A stretch of 64,000 nucleotides of DNA. It comes from Spirochaetaceae bacterium (GTDB taxonomy: Bacteria; Spirochaetota; Spirochaetia; Treponematales; Rectinemataceae). The DNA lies in the NCBI GenBank assembly GCA_025358255.1, contig JANYKC010000019.1, positions 124,001 through 188,000 of the forward strand, read 5' to 3'. The notes beneath the pieces were generated by a model that searched no databases, was not told the DNA's origin, and saw nothing but the letters and a program-made list of their open reading frames with translations. How positions within the stretch are numbered: position 1 is the stretch's first letter; each line of letters starts with the position of its first letter. Positions 24,802 through 32,888 of this stretch are shown here, one piece after another. Both the position numbers and the translations under genes were made by a program.

Positions 24802-25188
24802 ATGTCCCGAAAAGCCTATTCCGCGCCAGGCGCGGCCGCCATCGGTCCCTATTCCCATGCCGTGGACGCGGGGAACCTCGTCTTCTTCTCCGGCCAGACG
24901 CCTATCGATCCCGCCACCGGCCGCCTTGCCGAGGGTGGGGCGGCCGCCCAGACCTCGCGCTGCTTCGACAACCTTTTCGCCATCCTGGCCGCGGCCGGAC
25001 TCGGTCCCGATGACGTGGTGAAGGTGAACGTCTACCTTGTCGACATGGGCGATTTTCCCGCGATGAACGAAACCTACAAGCGGCGCTTCGAGGAACCCTT
25101 CCCTGCGCGGACCACCATCGGTGTCTCGGCCCTTCCCCTCGGGGCAAGGGTCGAGATAGAGATGGTCGCGCGGAAGGCCCAGCCCTGA
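24802..25188 (+). CDS. ridA: RidA-family enamine/imine deaminase
   Basis: A 128-residue YjgF/RidA protein with GPYSHAV, VFFSGQTPIDP, VVKVNVYLVDM and the catalytic Arg region FPARTTIGVSALPLGARVEIE. RidA clears reactive 2-aminoacrylate and related imines in the cytoplasm as a trimer. The ATG at 24802 follows AAAAGGAG; a slightly earlier in-frame ATG lacks one. It lies 68 nt after the phosphatase gene and ends one base before the convergent pyrD stop. Confidence 0.95.
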   Translation: MSRKAYSAPGAAAIGPYSHAVDAGNLVFFSGQTPIDPATGRLAEGGAAAQTSRCFDNLFAILAAAGLGPDDVVKVNVYLVDMGDFPAMNETYKRRFEEPFPARTTIGVSALPLGARVEIEMVARKAQP

Positions 25189-25189
25189 C

Positions 25190-26164
25190 TCAACTCCGGC
25201 CGAAGAGGGCCCCGATGTCCCCGATGCCCGCCAGGCCCTCGCCTTCCATCCAGGCCAGGATGCCCTCCAGGGTCTTGAGGGCGGCGCGGGGGTCGACGAA
25301 GGTCGCCGTCCCGACCTGGACGGCGCTCGCTCCGGCGAGGAGGTATTGGAGGGCGTCATCGGCGCACATGATGCCGCCGAGGCCTATGACCGGGATTCCC
25401 ACGGCGCGGGAGGCCTTCCAGACGCAGGCCACGCCCACGGGGCGGATGGCCGGCCCTGAGAGGCCCCCGGTGCCGCGGGCGAGGGCGGGGCGCTTGGTCC
25501 TCGTGTCGATCACCATCCCCACAAGGGTGTTGATGCAGGAGATGGCGTCGGCGCCCCCCGCCTCGGCCGCTTTCGCGATGGGCACGATGTCGGCCACGTT
25601 GGGCGTGAGCTTCACGATGAGGGCTCTTCGTGTCGCCGCCCGCAGCGACCGGGTCAGGCGCTCGACCTGGGCGGGATCGGTCCCGAAGGCCAGGCCGCCG
25701 TGGGCCACGTTGGGACAGCTCACGTTGATCTCGTAGCCATCGACGCCCGTGGCGCCCTCCTGGCCCGTCGCGCCGCCGGCGCCGCTCCGGGGCGACCAGG
25801 GGCCGGCGGCCTCCTCGAGGGCCTCGACGACCCTGAGGTAATCGGCCTCGGAGGAGCCCGCGACATTGACGATGACCGAGGTCGATAGCCGCCGGAGCTC
25901 CGGGAGCTTCCTCGCCACGAAGGCCTCGAGGCCGGGGTTGGCGAGGCCGATTGAGTTGAGCATGCCGGCCGGGGTCTCGACGATGCGGGGCGCGTCGTTG
26001 CCCGCCCTGGCCTCCAGGGTGACGGCCTTCGTGTAGATGGCGCCGAGGCGGCCCAGGTCCATGAGGCCCTCATATTCCGCGCCGTAGCCGAAGGTGCCCG
26101 AGGCAACGCCGACGGGGTTCGAAAGGACGAGGGGGCCTATCCTGACCCTTGGGTCGATGTTCAC
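25190..26164 (-). CDS. pyrD: Dihydroorotate dehydrogenase, class 1B catalytic subunit
   Basis: A 324-residue FMN enzyme for pyrimidine synthesis. Class 1 features: NPVGVASGTFGYG, MLNSIGLANPG and the active-site Cys in YEINVSCPN, with GLGGIMCADDALQYLLAGA at the FMN site. The start is GTG at 26164 and overlaps the pyrK stop as GTGA. A Gly/Ala-rich insert (GAGGATGQEGATGV) precedes the Cys motif and is not typical. Neighbouring pyrK shows it is the NAD-dependent type. Confidence 0.95.
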   Translation of the reverse strand: MNIDPRVRIGPLVLSNPVGVASGTFGYGAEYEGLMDLGRLGAIYTKAVTLEARAGNDAPRIVETPAGMLNSIGLANPGLEAFVARKLPELRRLSTSVIVNVAGSSEADYLRVVEALEEAAGPWSPRSGAGGATGQEGATGVDGYEINVSCPNVAHGGLAFGTDPAQVERLTRSLRAATRRALIVKLTPNVADIVPIAKAAEAGGADAISCINTLVGMVIDTRTKRPALARGTGGLSGPAIRPVGVACVWKASRAVGIPVIGLGGIMCADDALQYLLAGASAVQVGTATFVDPRAALKTLEGILAWMEGEGLAGIGDIGALFGRS

Positions 26165-26982
26165 CTGCCGCCTCCTTCCTTGCCCCAGTCGATGTCATCG
26201 CGCCCGAAAACGGGTCCGTCCACGCAGGCCCTGAGGAAGGAAGCCCCCCCGGGCACGGGCAGGGCGCAGCCCATGCAGGCGCCGACGCCACAGGCCATCC
26301 ACTGCTCGGCACAGAGGCTTGCCTCCCAGGACCGCGCGCGGGCCAGGGTCGCGACGGCCGCGAGCATGGGAGCGGGACCGCAGGCCATGAGGCGCCAGTT
26401 GCCAGGCGGCAGCTCGCGGGAAAGGTAGTCGAGCACGGTGCCCCGGTAGCCGGAGGAGCCGTCGTCGGTGCAGGTCACCGTCCCTGCGGGGAAGCCGGCG
26501 CGCGGTATGGCCGCGGAATTTCGGAATCCTGCCACGATGAGGGCCGGTCCGGCCGCGGAAGCCGGGATCCGGGCCGCTTCGAGCTGTGCGGCAAGGAAGA
26601 GGATGGGACCCAAGCCCACTCCTCCAGCGACCAGGAGGGGCCTTGATCCCTCTGCTTCGAGCTGGGCGGCGTCAGGGAAGCCCCTTCCCAAGGGGCCAAG
26701 CACGTCCACGAAGGCGCCTGTGCCCAGGTCGGCCAGGATCCTCGTCGCCTTGCCACGGACCTGGTAGAGGATCCCGGCGCGCGACGCGCCGTCCGGGTCC
26801 TCATGGAAGGACGCAAAGGCGAAGGGACGACGGAGAAGCGGATCCAAAGCCGAGGAAACCCTGAGGGTCAGGAATTCCCCCGCATGGGGATGGCCTGCTG
26901 CGCCGTTCCACCGAAGGACAAGTTCCTTCCAGCCGGGTGCGAGTTCTCGGTTCCCGAGGATCTGTGCGTCGAATTGCAGCAT
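26161..26982 (-). CDS. pyrK: Dihydroorotate dehydrogenase electron-transfer subunit
   Basis: A 273-residue flavoprotein with FAD-binding RRPFAFAS, NAD-binding GGVGLGPILFLA and a C-terminal [2Fe-2S] cluster in CGVGACMGCALP plus a later Cys in RACVDGP. It passes electrons from PyrD to NAD+. The ATG at 26982 lies seven bases after AGGGGG and is preferred over an upstream TTG. It is translationally coupled to pyrD. The 125 nt to the divergent lysO-like gene should hold both promoters. Confidence 0.94.
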   Translation of the reverse strand: MLQFDAQILGNRELAPGWKELVLRWNGAAGHPHAGEFLTLRVSSALDPLLRRPFAFASFHEDPDGASRAGILYQVRGKATRILADLGTGAFVDVLGPLGRGFPDAAQLEAEGSRPLLVAGGVGLGPILFLAAQLEAARIPASAAGPALIVAGFRNSAAIPRAGFPAGTVTCTDDGSSGYRGTVLDYLSRELPPGNWRLMACGPAPMLAAVATLARARSWEASLCAEQWMACGVGACMGCALPVPGGASFLRACVDGPVFGRDDIDWGKEGGGR

Positions 26983-27107
26983 CGGAAGGCCCCCTCGCGG
27001 CAAACATAGGGGGAGGCAAGGGTTTCCGTCAACGAGGCAGCGGCGGGACAGGGGGGGGGAGCCACGCCTTGCAGGCCCGGAAGACCCCGGGGTATCCTCC
27101 CTTTCTC

Positions 27108-28064
27108 ATGAATGGACTTCCCGATATCGCATTGCTGTTCTCCTGCATCGCCCTCGGCTTTTTCCTTGTCCGCCTCCGCCTTGCGCCACCGCCGCGCGTG
27201 ACCGATTTCCTGCTCAAGGCCAGTCTCTGGTTCCTTCTCCTCATCATGGGCTATCGGCTAGGGAGCGATCCGAGCCTCGTTTCGCGCCTCGGGGAAATAG
27301 GCCTGTTGGCCCTTGTCTCGGCTGGCCTGGCCGTCTTGGGCACCCTGTCACTCCTCTTGGCGGCCGATCGTCTCATTCGCGGGCTTGGACGGGGAAATGA
27401 GGCGGAATCCAAGGGAGATAGCCAACCCGGGGCCCACCATCGCATTGGCGCTGGAATGTGGCGCAGGTTTCGCGCGCCCCTCGTCCTCCTTGCCTTGGTC
27501 GTGGCCGGATTCCTCATGGGCCGCGTGCTTCCCAGACCTGTCGGCTTCGATTTCGACGCGCTGTGCGCCTGGGCCTTGAGGCTTCTCCTCTTTTTCATCG
27601 GGATGCAGTTCGCCCAGGCCGGCATATCGCTCAAGGAGAGCCTCCTCGATCCCGCGGTCCTTGTCATCCCGCTAGCGACGGCCCTGGGATCCATCCTTCC
27701 CGGTTTTATCATCGCGCCGCTTTTCGGCCTTGGCCTAGGGCCTGCCTTGGCCCTCCAGGCCGGCTTCGGCTGGTACAGTCTCTCCGGCGTCCTCATCGCG
27801 AGCCTTGGAGACCCCGTCCTCGGGTCCGCTTCCTTCCTTTCGAACTTGGCGCGGGAAGTGATGGCCTTCGCCCTCATACCATTCCTCGCGCGGAGCAAGA
27901 GGCCCTGGCTCGGGATCGGCGTGGGAGGGGCGACCGCGATGGATGTCACGCTGCCCATCGTGGAGCAATGCGCCGGGCCCCAATGGGTGCCGGCGAGCTT
28001 CACGAGCGGAGCCTTGCTCTCGACGCTGGTGCCGCTACTTGTGCCCTTGCTCTACGGCATGTAA
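27108..28064 (+). CDS. LysO-like (DUF340) amino-acid exporter
   Basis: A 318-residue inner-membrane protein with about eight helices. The pattern LFFIGMQFAQAG, LALQAGFGWYSLSGVLIASLG and the acidic/TLPIVEQCAG segment near the C-terminus match the LysO (YbjE, DUF340) lysine exporter family. The region between helices 3 and 4 (about residues 90-120) is a hydrophilic loop. The start has no strong ribosome-binding site. The last 30 nt overlap the SGNH-hydrolase gene on the other strand. Confidence 0.85.
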   Translation: MNGLPDIALLFSCIALGFFLVRLRLAPPPRVTDFLLKASLWFLLLIMGYRLGSDPSLVSRLGEIGLLALVSAGLAVLGTLSLLLAADRLIRGLGRGNEAESKGDSQPGAHHRIGAGMWRRFRAPLVLLALVVAGFLMGRVLPRPVGFDFDALCAWALRLLLFFIGMQFAQAGISLKESLLDPAVLVIPLATALGSILPGFIIAPLFGLGLGPALALQAGFGWYSLSGVLIASLGDPVLGSASFLSNLAREVMAFALIPFLARSKRPWLGIGVGGATAMDVTLPIVEQCAGPQWVPASFTSGALLSTLVPLLVPLLYGM

Positions 28065-28910
28065 GAAGCCCTCCACGAGGTCGGCCGCCATGGCCGCGGC
28101 GTGGGTGTTGAGGTGGATACCGTCCACGAGGAGGCGGAAACCGTTGGCCGCCGAGATTTCATCGAAGGTTTTTCCGTAGATGAGACGGGAACGCAGGGCG
28201 CGGGTCTGTGCCTGGGGCATGCGGTTGAAGGGAAGGGGCTCAGCCCGCGGAAGTCCCTCGAGGTAGGCGCAGAGCCTTTCCCTCAGGGGAAGGTATTCGA
28301 CTTCCTCGCGGTGCGCCACGCCCTTGATCACCGCGGCGTACTCTTCGGTGCGAAGCCAGGCGTAGTGCCTGGGATCCTCTCCGATGGGGGGGATTGAGAG
28401 GAGGGCGATCCGGGCTCTCGTTTCCCGCTTGAGGCGGCGGACTATGAGGGTAAGGTTCTCCTGGTAGAAGAGCATGCTCGGGCGTTCGGGAAGTCGGTAG
28501 AGGGCATAATAGCCCAGGGCCTTGCGGAAGCCGAAGGTGGCGTTCACGTCGTTCGTCCCGATGAGGATGGTGACCGCGTCGGGATCGAGGGCGACTATCT
28601 CATCGAGTCGGACGGCCAGGTTGAAGGCTAGTTCGCTGTTCACGCCGGCGTTGCAGAAGTCCCAGTCCGGGTGGCGGGTCGAGAGGATATCCACATAATT
28701 GGCGCTAACCACACCGTGGGTTATGGAGTCCCCTGCGCAGACGGCCAGGGGCTTCCTGCCGCCGTCCGTTTTTCGCCTTTTTTCCAGGAGGCTTTTCGGG
28801 TTGGATCGCGGCAGCTCGATCCGCGCCCGCGACAGGGAAAGGGCAAGGGAGACAAGCAGGGCCAGGAATGCGCCGGCGAGGAAGGCCGTAATGAGGAAAA
28901 AGGAAAGCAT
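28035..28910 (-). CDS. Membrane-anchored SGNH/GDSL hydrolase
   Basis: A 291-residue protein with one N-terminal membrane segment (about 3-25) and an extracytoplasmic SGNH domain: block I VCAGDSITHG with nucleophile Ser, block III LIGTNDVN, block V DGIHLNTHA with the catalytic Asp/His. The family hydrolyses ester bonds of lipids, acetylated sugars or acyl peptides; the substrate is unknown here. The ATG at 28910 overlaps the upstream stop by one base (TGATG), so the two genes are coupled. Confidence 0.88.
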   Translation of the reverse strand: MLSFFLITAFLAGAFLALLVSLALSLSRARIELPRSNPKSLLEKRRKTDGGRKPLAVCAGDSITHGVVSANYVDILSTRHPDWDFCNAGVNSELAFNLAVRLDEIVALDPDAVTILIGTNDVNATFGFRKALGYYALYRLPERPSMLFYQENLTLIVRRLKRETRARIALLSIPPIGEDPRHYAWLRTEEYAAVIKGVAHREEVEYLPLRERLCAYLEGLPRAEPLPFNRMPQAQTRALRSRLIYGKTFDEISAANGFRLLVDGIHLNTHAAAMAADLVEGFLHAVEQGHK

Positions 28911-29707
28911 CAGGAAGTCCCGCCTGCCTCCGCGAGGCTCCTTTCGACCTGGGCCAGCTTTTCTTCGAGCTTCCGAATGGTGCGCTCCAGCCTCTCCTTC
29001 TCCTGGGCAAGGCGCTCGAGCTTGTCCTCCGGCGGCATGTCCCGGCCAAAGTGGGCCTTGACCGAGGCGGGACTCTCGCCGTCCCTGAGGGCGGCCACCG
29101 CTTCGGCGCGGCGGCCTGGATCGCTGATGCCTGCTGCCATCCTGATCCCATCCCAGCCGATGGAGGGCTCTACCCCCCAGGTGGCCGCCCGGGCCGCCAC
29201 CCCCGCAGTGGTCCTCGGCACTCCGAGGGCCCTGTCCACATAATCCTCGAACCTTGTCTTGTAGCGTTCGCAAAGCCCTTGGGCCTCCACAAGGAGGCGG
29301 CCGAACTCGATCATGATCCTGCCGTTCTCGGTTATGCAGCTTTCCTTGATCCTGCGGGTGAGTTGGACGAACTCGGGTTCGCTCTCGAAGAGATTGCGGT
29401 AATGGCCCTTGCCCTCGGCCGCGACGAGGAGGTCGTGGAAAATGCCCCAGAACTCGTTGGTATGGGCCTTGCCCGACGAGAGGAAGGCCTTTTTTTCGGC
29501 ATGGAGATGGTGGGCGTATTCATGGATGGCCGTATAGATAAGCTGGTCGTCGTTGTGGAAATTCCGGTTGTGGATGATGATCTCGCGGCTGCGCGGCTTG
29601 TACAAGCCATTGACGACGTTGCTTTCCTTGCCCGAGAAAATGACGCTGAATTCGGTCTGCGCATCCGCCGTATCGAGGAGGATTTCCTTCACCCTGTCCT
29701 GGTTCAT
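28910..29707 (-). CDS. HEXXH-motif protein, putative metallopeptidase
   Basis: A 265-residue protein with no signal peptide. AIHEYAHHLH places an HEXXH zinc motif at residues 62-66, and a later GKAHTNEFWGIFHDLL could supply the third ligand, as in SprT- or zincin-like proteins. A central region (about 170-215) is small and basic, and the last 45 residues are strongly charged and predict a coiled coil. I cannot assign it to a named family. It is coupled to the SGNH hydrolase gene downstream. Confidence 0.75.
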   Translation of the reverse strand: MNQDRVKEILLDTADAQTEFSVIFSGKESNVVNGLYKPRSREIIIHNRNFHNDDQLIYTAIHEYAHHLHAEKKAFLSSGKAHTNEFWGIFHDLLVAAEGKGHYRNLFESEPEFVQLTRRIKESCITENGRIMIEFGRLLVEAQGLCERYKTRFEDYVDRALGVPRTTAGVAARAATWGVEPSIGWDGIRMAAGISDPGRRAEAVAALRDGESPASVKAHFGRDMPPEDKLERLAQEKERLERTIRKLEEKLAQVERSLAEAGGTS

Positions 29708-29801
29708 GCCGCTGCCTTCCCTTTTGCCGCATGATAGAGCAAGACCAGCGCCCGCTACAAGCGTCGAGGAGCTTGGCTCAAGGCTGTCGGCCGTCGCGGG
29801 C

Positions 29802-30032
29802 TCAGCGGTGGAGGGCCTTCTCGATCTCGGACTGGTTGAAGCCTATGACGATCCGCCCGTTTACGTCGATCACGGGAACGCCCATCTGGCCGGAACGTCG
29901 CTGCATTTCCTCGGCCCGCTTGAGATCGGCCGCCACATTGTATTCCGTATAACTCAGGCCCTGTTGGCGGAACCAATCCTTGGCGACTCGGCAATAGCCA
30001 CAGCTCGGGGTCGTATAGATCGTGATGGACAT
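29802..30032 (-). CDS. Glutaredoxin-like protein
   Basis: A 76-residue thioredoxin-fold protein with active site TTPSCGYCRVAKDW, cis-Pro in MGVPVIDVNG and C-terminal GFNQSEIEKAL. The CGYC centre and the GFN ending place it with the small NrdH/YruB-like glutaredoxins that reduce disulfides in the cytoplasm. A GGAGG site precedes the ATG, and a good promoter lies upstream. Confidence 0.92.
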   Translation of the reverse strand: MSITIYTTPSCGYCRVAKDWFRQQGLSYTEYNVAADLKRAEEMQRRSGQMGVPVIDVNGRIVIGFNQSEIEKALHR

Positions 30033-30058
30033 CGATGCCTCCAGGAATGATATATATT

Positions 30059-30088
30059 AAAATACGCATATAAAACAGGGGCTGTCAA
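30059..30088 (-). promoter_or_regulatory. Sigma70-type promoter for the glutaredoxin gene
   Basis: On the minus strand TTGACA (30088-30083) is separated by 18 nt from TATTTT (30064-30059), in a local AT-rich block unusual for this window. It ends about 27 nt before the glutaredoxin ATG. Confidence 0.55.
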
Positions 30089-30127
30089 GGTGCAATCGCG
30101 TGGGCTTCCTTGCGGCGTAGAGGCAAC

Positions 30128-31735
30128 ATGCGCCTCGATCGTGCATTGGTCCTCTTTCTCCTCTGCCTGCTTTGGCAAGTCGCCCCGCGGGGCATTGCCC
30201 AGGAGGTCCTAGGACCCGATGTGGGGGCTGGAAGCGTGCTTCAGGCTGACGCCCGCCTGGATTTTTCGGGGCGTTTGGAGGCTGGCCTTGTCCTCGTGAG
30301 CCAGGAAGTGCAAATTCGCCTGCGCTTCGATACAAAGCCGAATGGAGCCGTCAGCCTTGAAGGAGAGCCTGCCATGCCGCGGGTGGCAGGGAGCCTGGTA
30401 CTGCCCTGCTTGGAACTTGGCGCCTTCCAGCCACGGGGCCTCCTGGCTTTTCTTGGAACGCCGACCAAGGCCTTTTCTCCATCCGGAGGCTCCGCTCTTT
30501 TTAAAGGAGCGAAGCCGGCTTGGCGTTTTCTCTATCCCGATCCTCGCTTGACCTCGACGCTGCGGGGGATTGTCGTGGGGAAAGGCGGGCTGTGGGCCTT
30601 GGGCATCGAAAAAGGAAGGGCGACCTCCCTGGTGGAGACAACGGCGGCCCTTCCTTCGGGGTCCCCCCTTGATGCCTCGGACGAAAGCGACCTTTCCGAA
30701 GGCAGTGCCACCGGCGACGGCGCCGGCTACCTATGGTCCCGTCCCTTGCTCGCATGCGGTGGCGTGGCTCTTTTCCATGAAGGGCAGTCCCAATACCTAG
30801 CCGCCATGGCTTTGTGGGGTTCCCGCTGGAAGCCCTTCTCCGAGGAATCCTGGCGCCTCCAGAAGCCTGCCATGCCGGATGAGAGGTTCTTTTCCTGGGG
30901 AGTCCAAGCAGGGGCAAGAGGGCCGTCCTCCTGGTCCACCGCATCCTTTGGGGCAAGCTATGGCGAATTGGACAGACCCGGAACCGCCTTTAGCCTTGAG
31001 GCCGGTTTCCAGGGGAGAGGTTTCGGCTTGGAGGCCCGGGCTGGAATGGCGTCTGGCGCGTTTTCAGGCTTTGACGGCGGGGCTAGTCCCAGTCTCGGCG
31101 CGGCGCTGGATTCATGGATAGCCTTGGCGGCAGGCAGTCGGGCGAGCCTGTCCCTTCATGCCAGCGCCCCGGGCCTGGGCCTCCTTGCGGACAACGAGGT
31201 TCCCTTGGTCTCTCGCCGGGCGGAGTTCAAGGTCGACTGCGAGGGCTCGGGCATGGGATTGAAGGTGGACAAGGCAAAAGGCAAGACCACCTTCCAAGCG
31301 TCTTTTGGCCTCGATGCGGAGGGGAAAAGCCTATTCGCGACGAGGCTATCGCGCCGGGGCGAAGCCGGGCCGGCCTCGTTCAGGACCTGGTTCGAGGCTC
31401 AGCGATCCCGGGCGAAGGCCGAGGCGCCGGGATGGTTCCTTGCACTCGATCTTTCCCTTGGGTCCCATGAAAAAACCGGGAGCCCGATCACCATCGGCTC
31501 GAAGGTCCATATCGAACTTCCCCTCGCAAGCGGCGCACCGGTCCAGCTGGATGCCGGCTTTGACCTTTCCCTGCTCGTCGAAGGCGGGGCCAGGCTCGAG
31601 CTCCACGCGGTTGTCCCCCCAATCTCGCTGGCCCTTGCCGGGCAGGGAGGGAATGCCATTCCCATGAGCTTCGGACTTTCCTGGCGCCGCTCCTTCGAAT
31701 TTGGCCCTTGCCGCGGTGGGAACTCCCCGCGATAG
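30128..31735 (+). CDS. Secreted, probably outer-membrane, protein of unknown function
   Basis: A 535-residue protein with a signal peptide (LVLFLLCLLWQ ... GIAQ). The mature part consists of alternating polar/hydrophobic stretches rich in Gly, Ser, Ala and Leu (for example GSRASLSLHASAPGLGLLA and VQLDAGFDLSLLVEGGA), as in beta-barrel proteins. There is no recognised domain. The start at 30128 is chosen because the hydrophobic signal begins immediately after; GAGG lies a few bases upstream. The Rieske gene follows 18 nt later and may be co-transcribed. Confidence 0.75.
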   Translation: MRLDRALVLFLLCLLWQVAPRGIAQEVLGPDVGAGSVLQADARLDFSGRLEAGLVLVSQEVQIRLRFDTKPNGAVSLEGEPAMPRVAGSLVLPCLELGAFQPRGLLAFLGTPTKAFSPSGGSALFKGAKPAWRFLYPDPRLTSTLRGIVVGKGGLWALGIEKGRATSLVETTAALPSGSPLDASDESDLSEGSATGDGAGYLWSRPLLACGGVALFHEGQSQYLAAMALWGSRWKPFSEESWRLQKPAMPDERFFSWGVQAGARGPSSWSTASFGASYGELDRPGTAFSLEAGFQGRGFGLEARAGMASGAFSGFDGGASPSLGAALDSWIALAAGSRASLSLHASAPGLGLLADNEVPLVSRRAEFKVDCEGSGMGLKVDKAKGKTTFQASFGLDAEGKSLFATRLSRRGEAGPASFRTWFEAQRSRAKAEAPGWFLALDLSLGSHEKTGSPITIGSKVHIELPLASGAPVQLDAGFDLSLLVEGGARLELHAVVPPISLALAGQGGNAIPMSFGLSWRRSFEFGPCRGGNSPR

Positions 31736-31753
31736 TGAAAACAAGGAGCAACA

Positions 31754-32734
31754 ATGCTGCGAGAACAGTGGTACGTGGTCCTTGAATCGAAAGAAGTGGG
31801 CAAGAAACCCGTGGGCGTGACCAGGCTTGGTGAGCGCATGGTGTTCTGGCGGGACGCCGAAGGCAAGATCATCTGCGATTTCGATAAATGCGCCCATCGC
31901 GGTGCCTCCCTTGCCTTGGGAAAGGTCATCGACGAATGCCGCATCCAGTGCCCTTTTCATGGACTCGAGTATGACTCGACCGGCGCCTGCCGCCTTGTCC
32001 CGGCAAATGGCAAGAACTCCGAGGTTCCCGTAGGCTTTCGCCTTCTCTCCTATCCGACCCATGAGGAACATGGTTTTGTCTGGATTTTCTGGGGAGAGGG
32101 GAAGCCGGCGGCCGCGCCGCGTTTCTTCGAGGATATCCCAGCCGGGATGGCATATTCCACGGTGAAGGATCCATGGAAGAACCATTACAGCCGTGCGATC
32201 GAGAACCAGCTCGACATGGCCCATCTTCCCTTCGTCCATCGCAACACGATTGGACGGGGCAACAGGACCGTCGTGGACGGCCCGGGCATCATGGTCGTGG
32301 AGGAGGGCTTCTTTGTATATGTCTACAACCGGGCCGATGACGGCAGCCCGCGGAGGACAAGCGAGGAAGTGCCCGTGCCCAATCCGAAGAGCGATTACAA
32401 GCTAGAATTCCGTTTCCCCAATCTCTGGGAGAACCGCATCGGCGAGAAGATCCGGGTGCTGGCGGCCTTCGTGCCCGTGGATGAGGGCAACACCATCCTT
32501 TACCTGCGTTACTACCAGTCCGTCACGAAGCTGCCCTTGTTGCGCGGCCTCATCGGGGCGATAGGGAAGCGCATGAACCTCTTCATCGCCCACCAGGATC
32601 GCCGGATCGTGGAGACCCAGATACCTGTAGGCGATGGCAGCGGGACGGGAGAGCTCCTCATCCCCGGTGACCGCGCCCTCATGGAGTACCGGAAGATGCG
32701 CATGGAGGCAAAACACGGCTCCAGCCCCAACTGA
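31754..32734 (+). CDS. Rieske non-haem iron oxygenase, alpha-subunit type
   Basis: A 326-residue protein. The Rieske [2Fe-2S] ligands are in CAHRGASLALG and CPFHGLEYDSTG (residues about 47-72), and the mononuclear iron site is in ENQLDMAHLPFVH (N..D..H....H). This is the architecture of ring-hydroxylating oxygenases and demethylases of the vanillate/pheophorbide type. No dedicated reductase, ferredoxin or catabolic genes are adjacent, so the substrate is unknown. A clear AAGGAG site precedes the ATG. The enzyme needs oxygen, which implies at least occasional oxic growth. Confidence 0.92.
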   Translation: MLREQWYVVLESKEVGKKPVGVTRLGERMVFWRDAEGKIICDFDKCAHRGASLALGKVIDECRIQCPFHGLEYDSTGACRLVPANGKNSEVPVGFRLLSYPTHEEHGFVWIFWGEGKPAAAPRFFEDIPAGMAYSTVKDPWKNHYSRAIENQLDMAHLPFVHRNTIGRGNRTVVDGPGIMVVEEGFFVYVYNRADDGSPRRTSEEVPVPNPKSDYKLEFRFPNLWENRIGEKIRVLAAFVPVDEGNTILYLRYYQSVTKLPLLRGLIGAIGKRMNLFIAHQDRRIVETQIPVGDGSGTGELLIPGDRALMEYRKMRMEAKHGSSPN

Positions 32735-32760
32735 CTCGGCAACATGACATCGAGAGCTCT

Positions 32761-32800
32761 CCCCTGATTCTGGCCCGTCGCTACAGGTCAGAATCAGGGG
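32761..32800. repeat. Perfect 12-bp inverted repeat after the Rieske gene
   Basis: CCCCTGATTCTG (32761-32772) is perfectly complementary to CAGAATCAGGGG (32789-32800), and GCC/GGT inside can extend it to 15 pairs with one wobble. It begins 26 nt after the Rieske stop. No T-tract follows, so it is a mRNA-stabilising or factor-dependent stop rather than a classical terminator, or a protein-binding site. Confidence 0.6.
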
Positions 32801-32888
32801 CTATGGCCAATGTTTGGTTGCCGGGTCAGTAAGGCTTAACGCTCCGCTTGAAACAGGATATGATCGGGCTCGAGAAACGGAGGAGCCA

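Noticed and set aside
28911-29273. N-terminal extension of the SGNH hydrolase
   Set aside because: It overlaps the HEXXH gene in another frame; the hydrophobic anchor begins right at the ATG at 28910.
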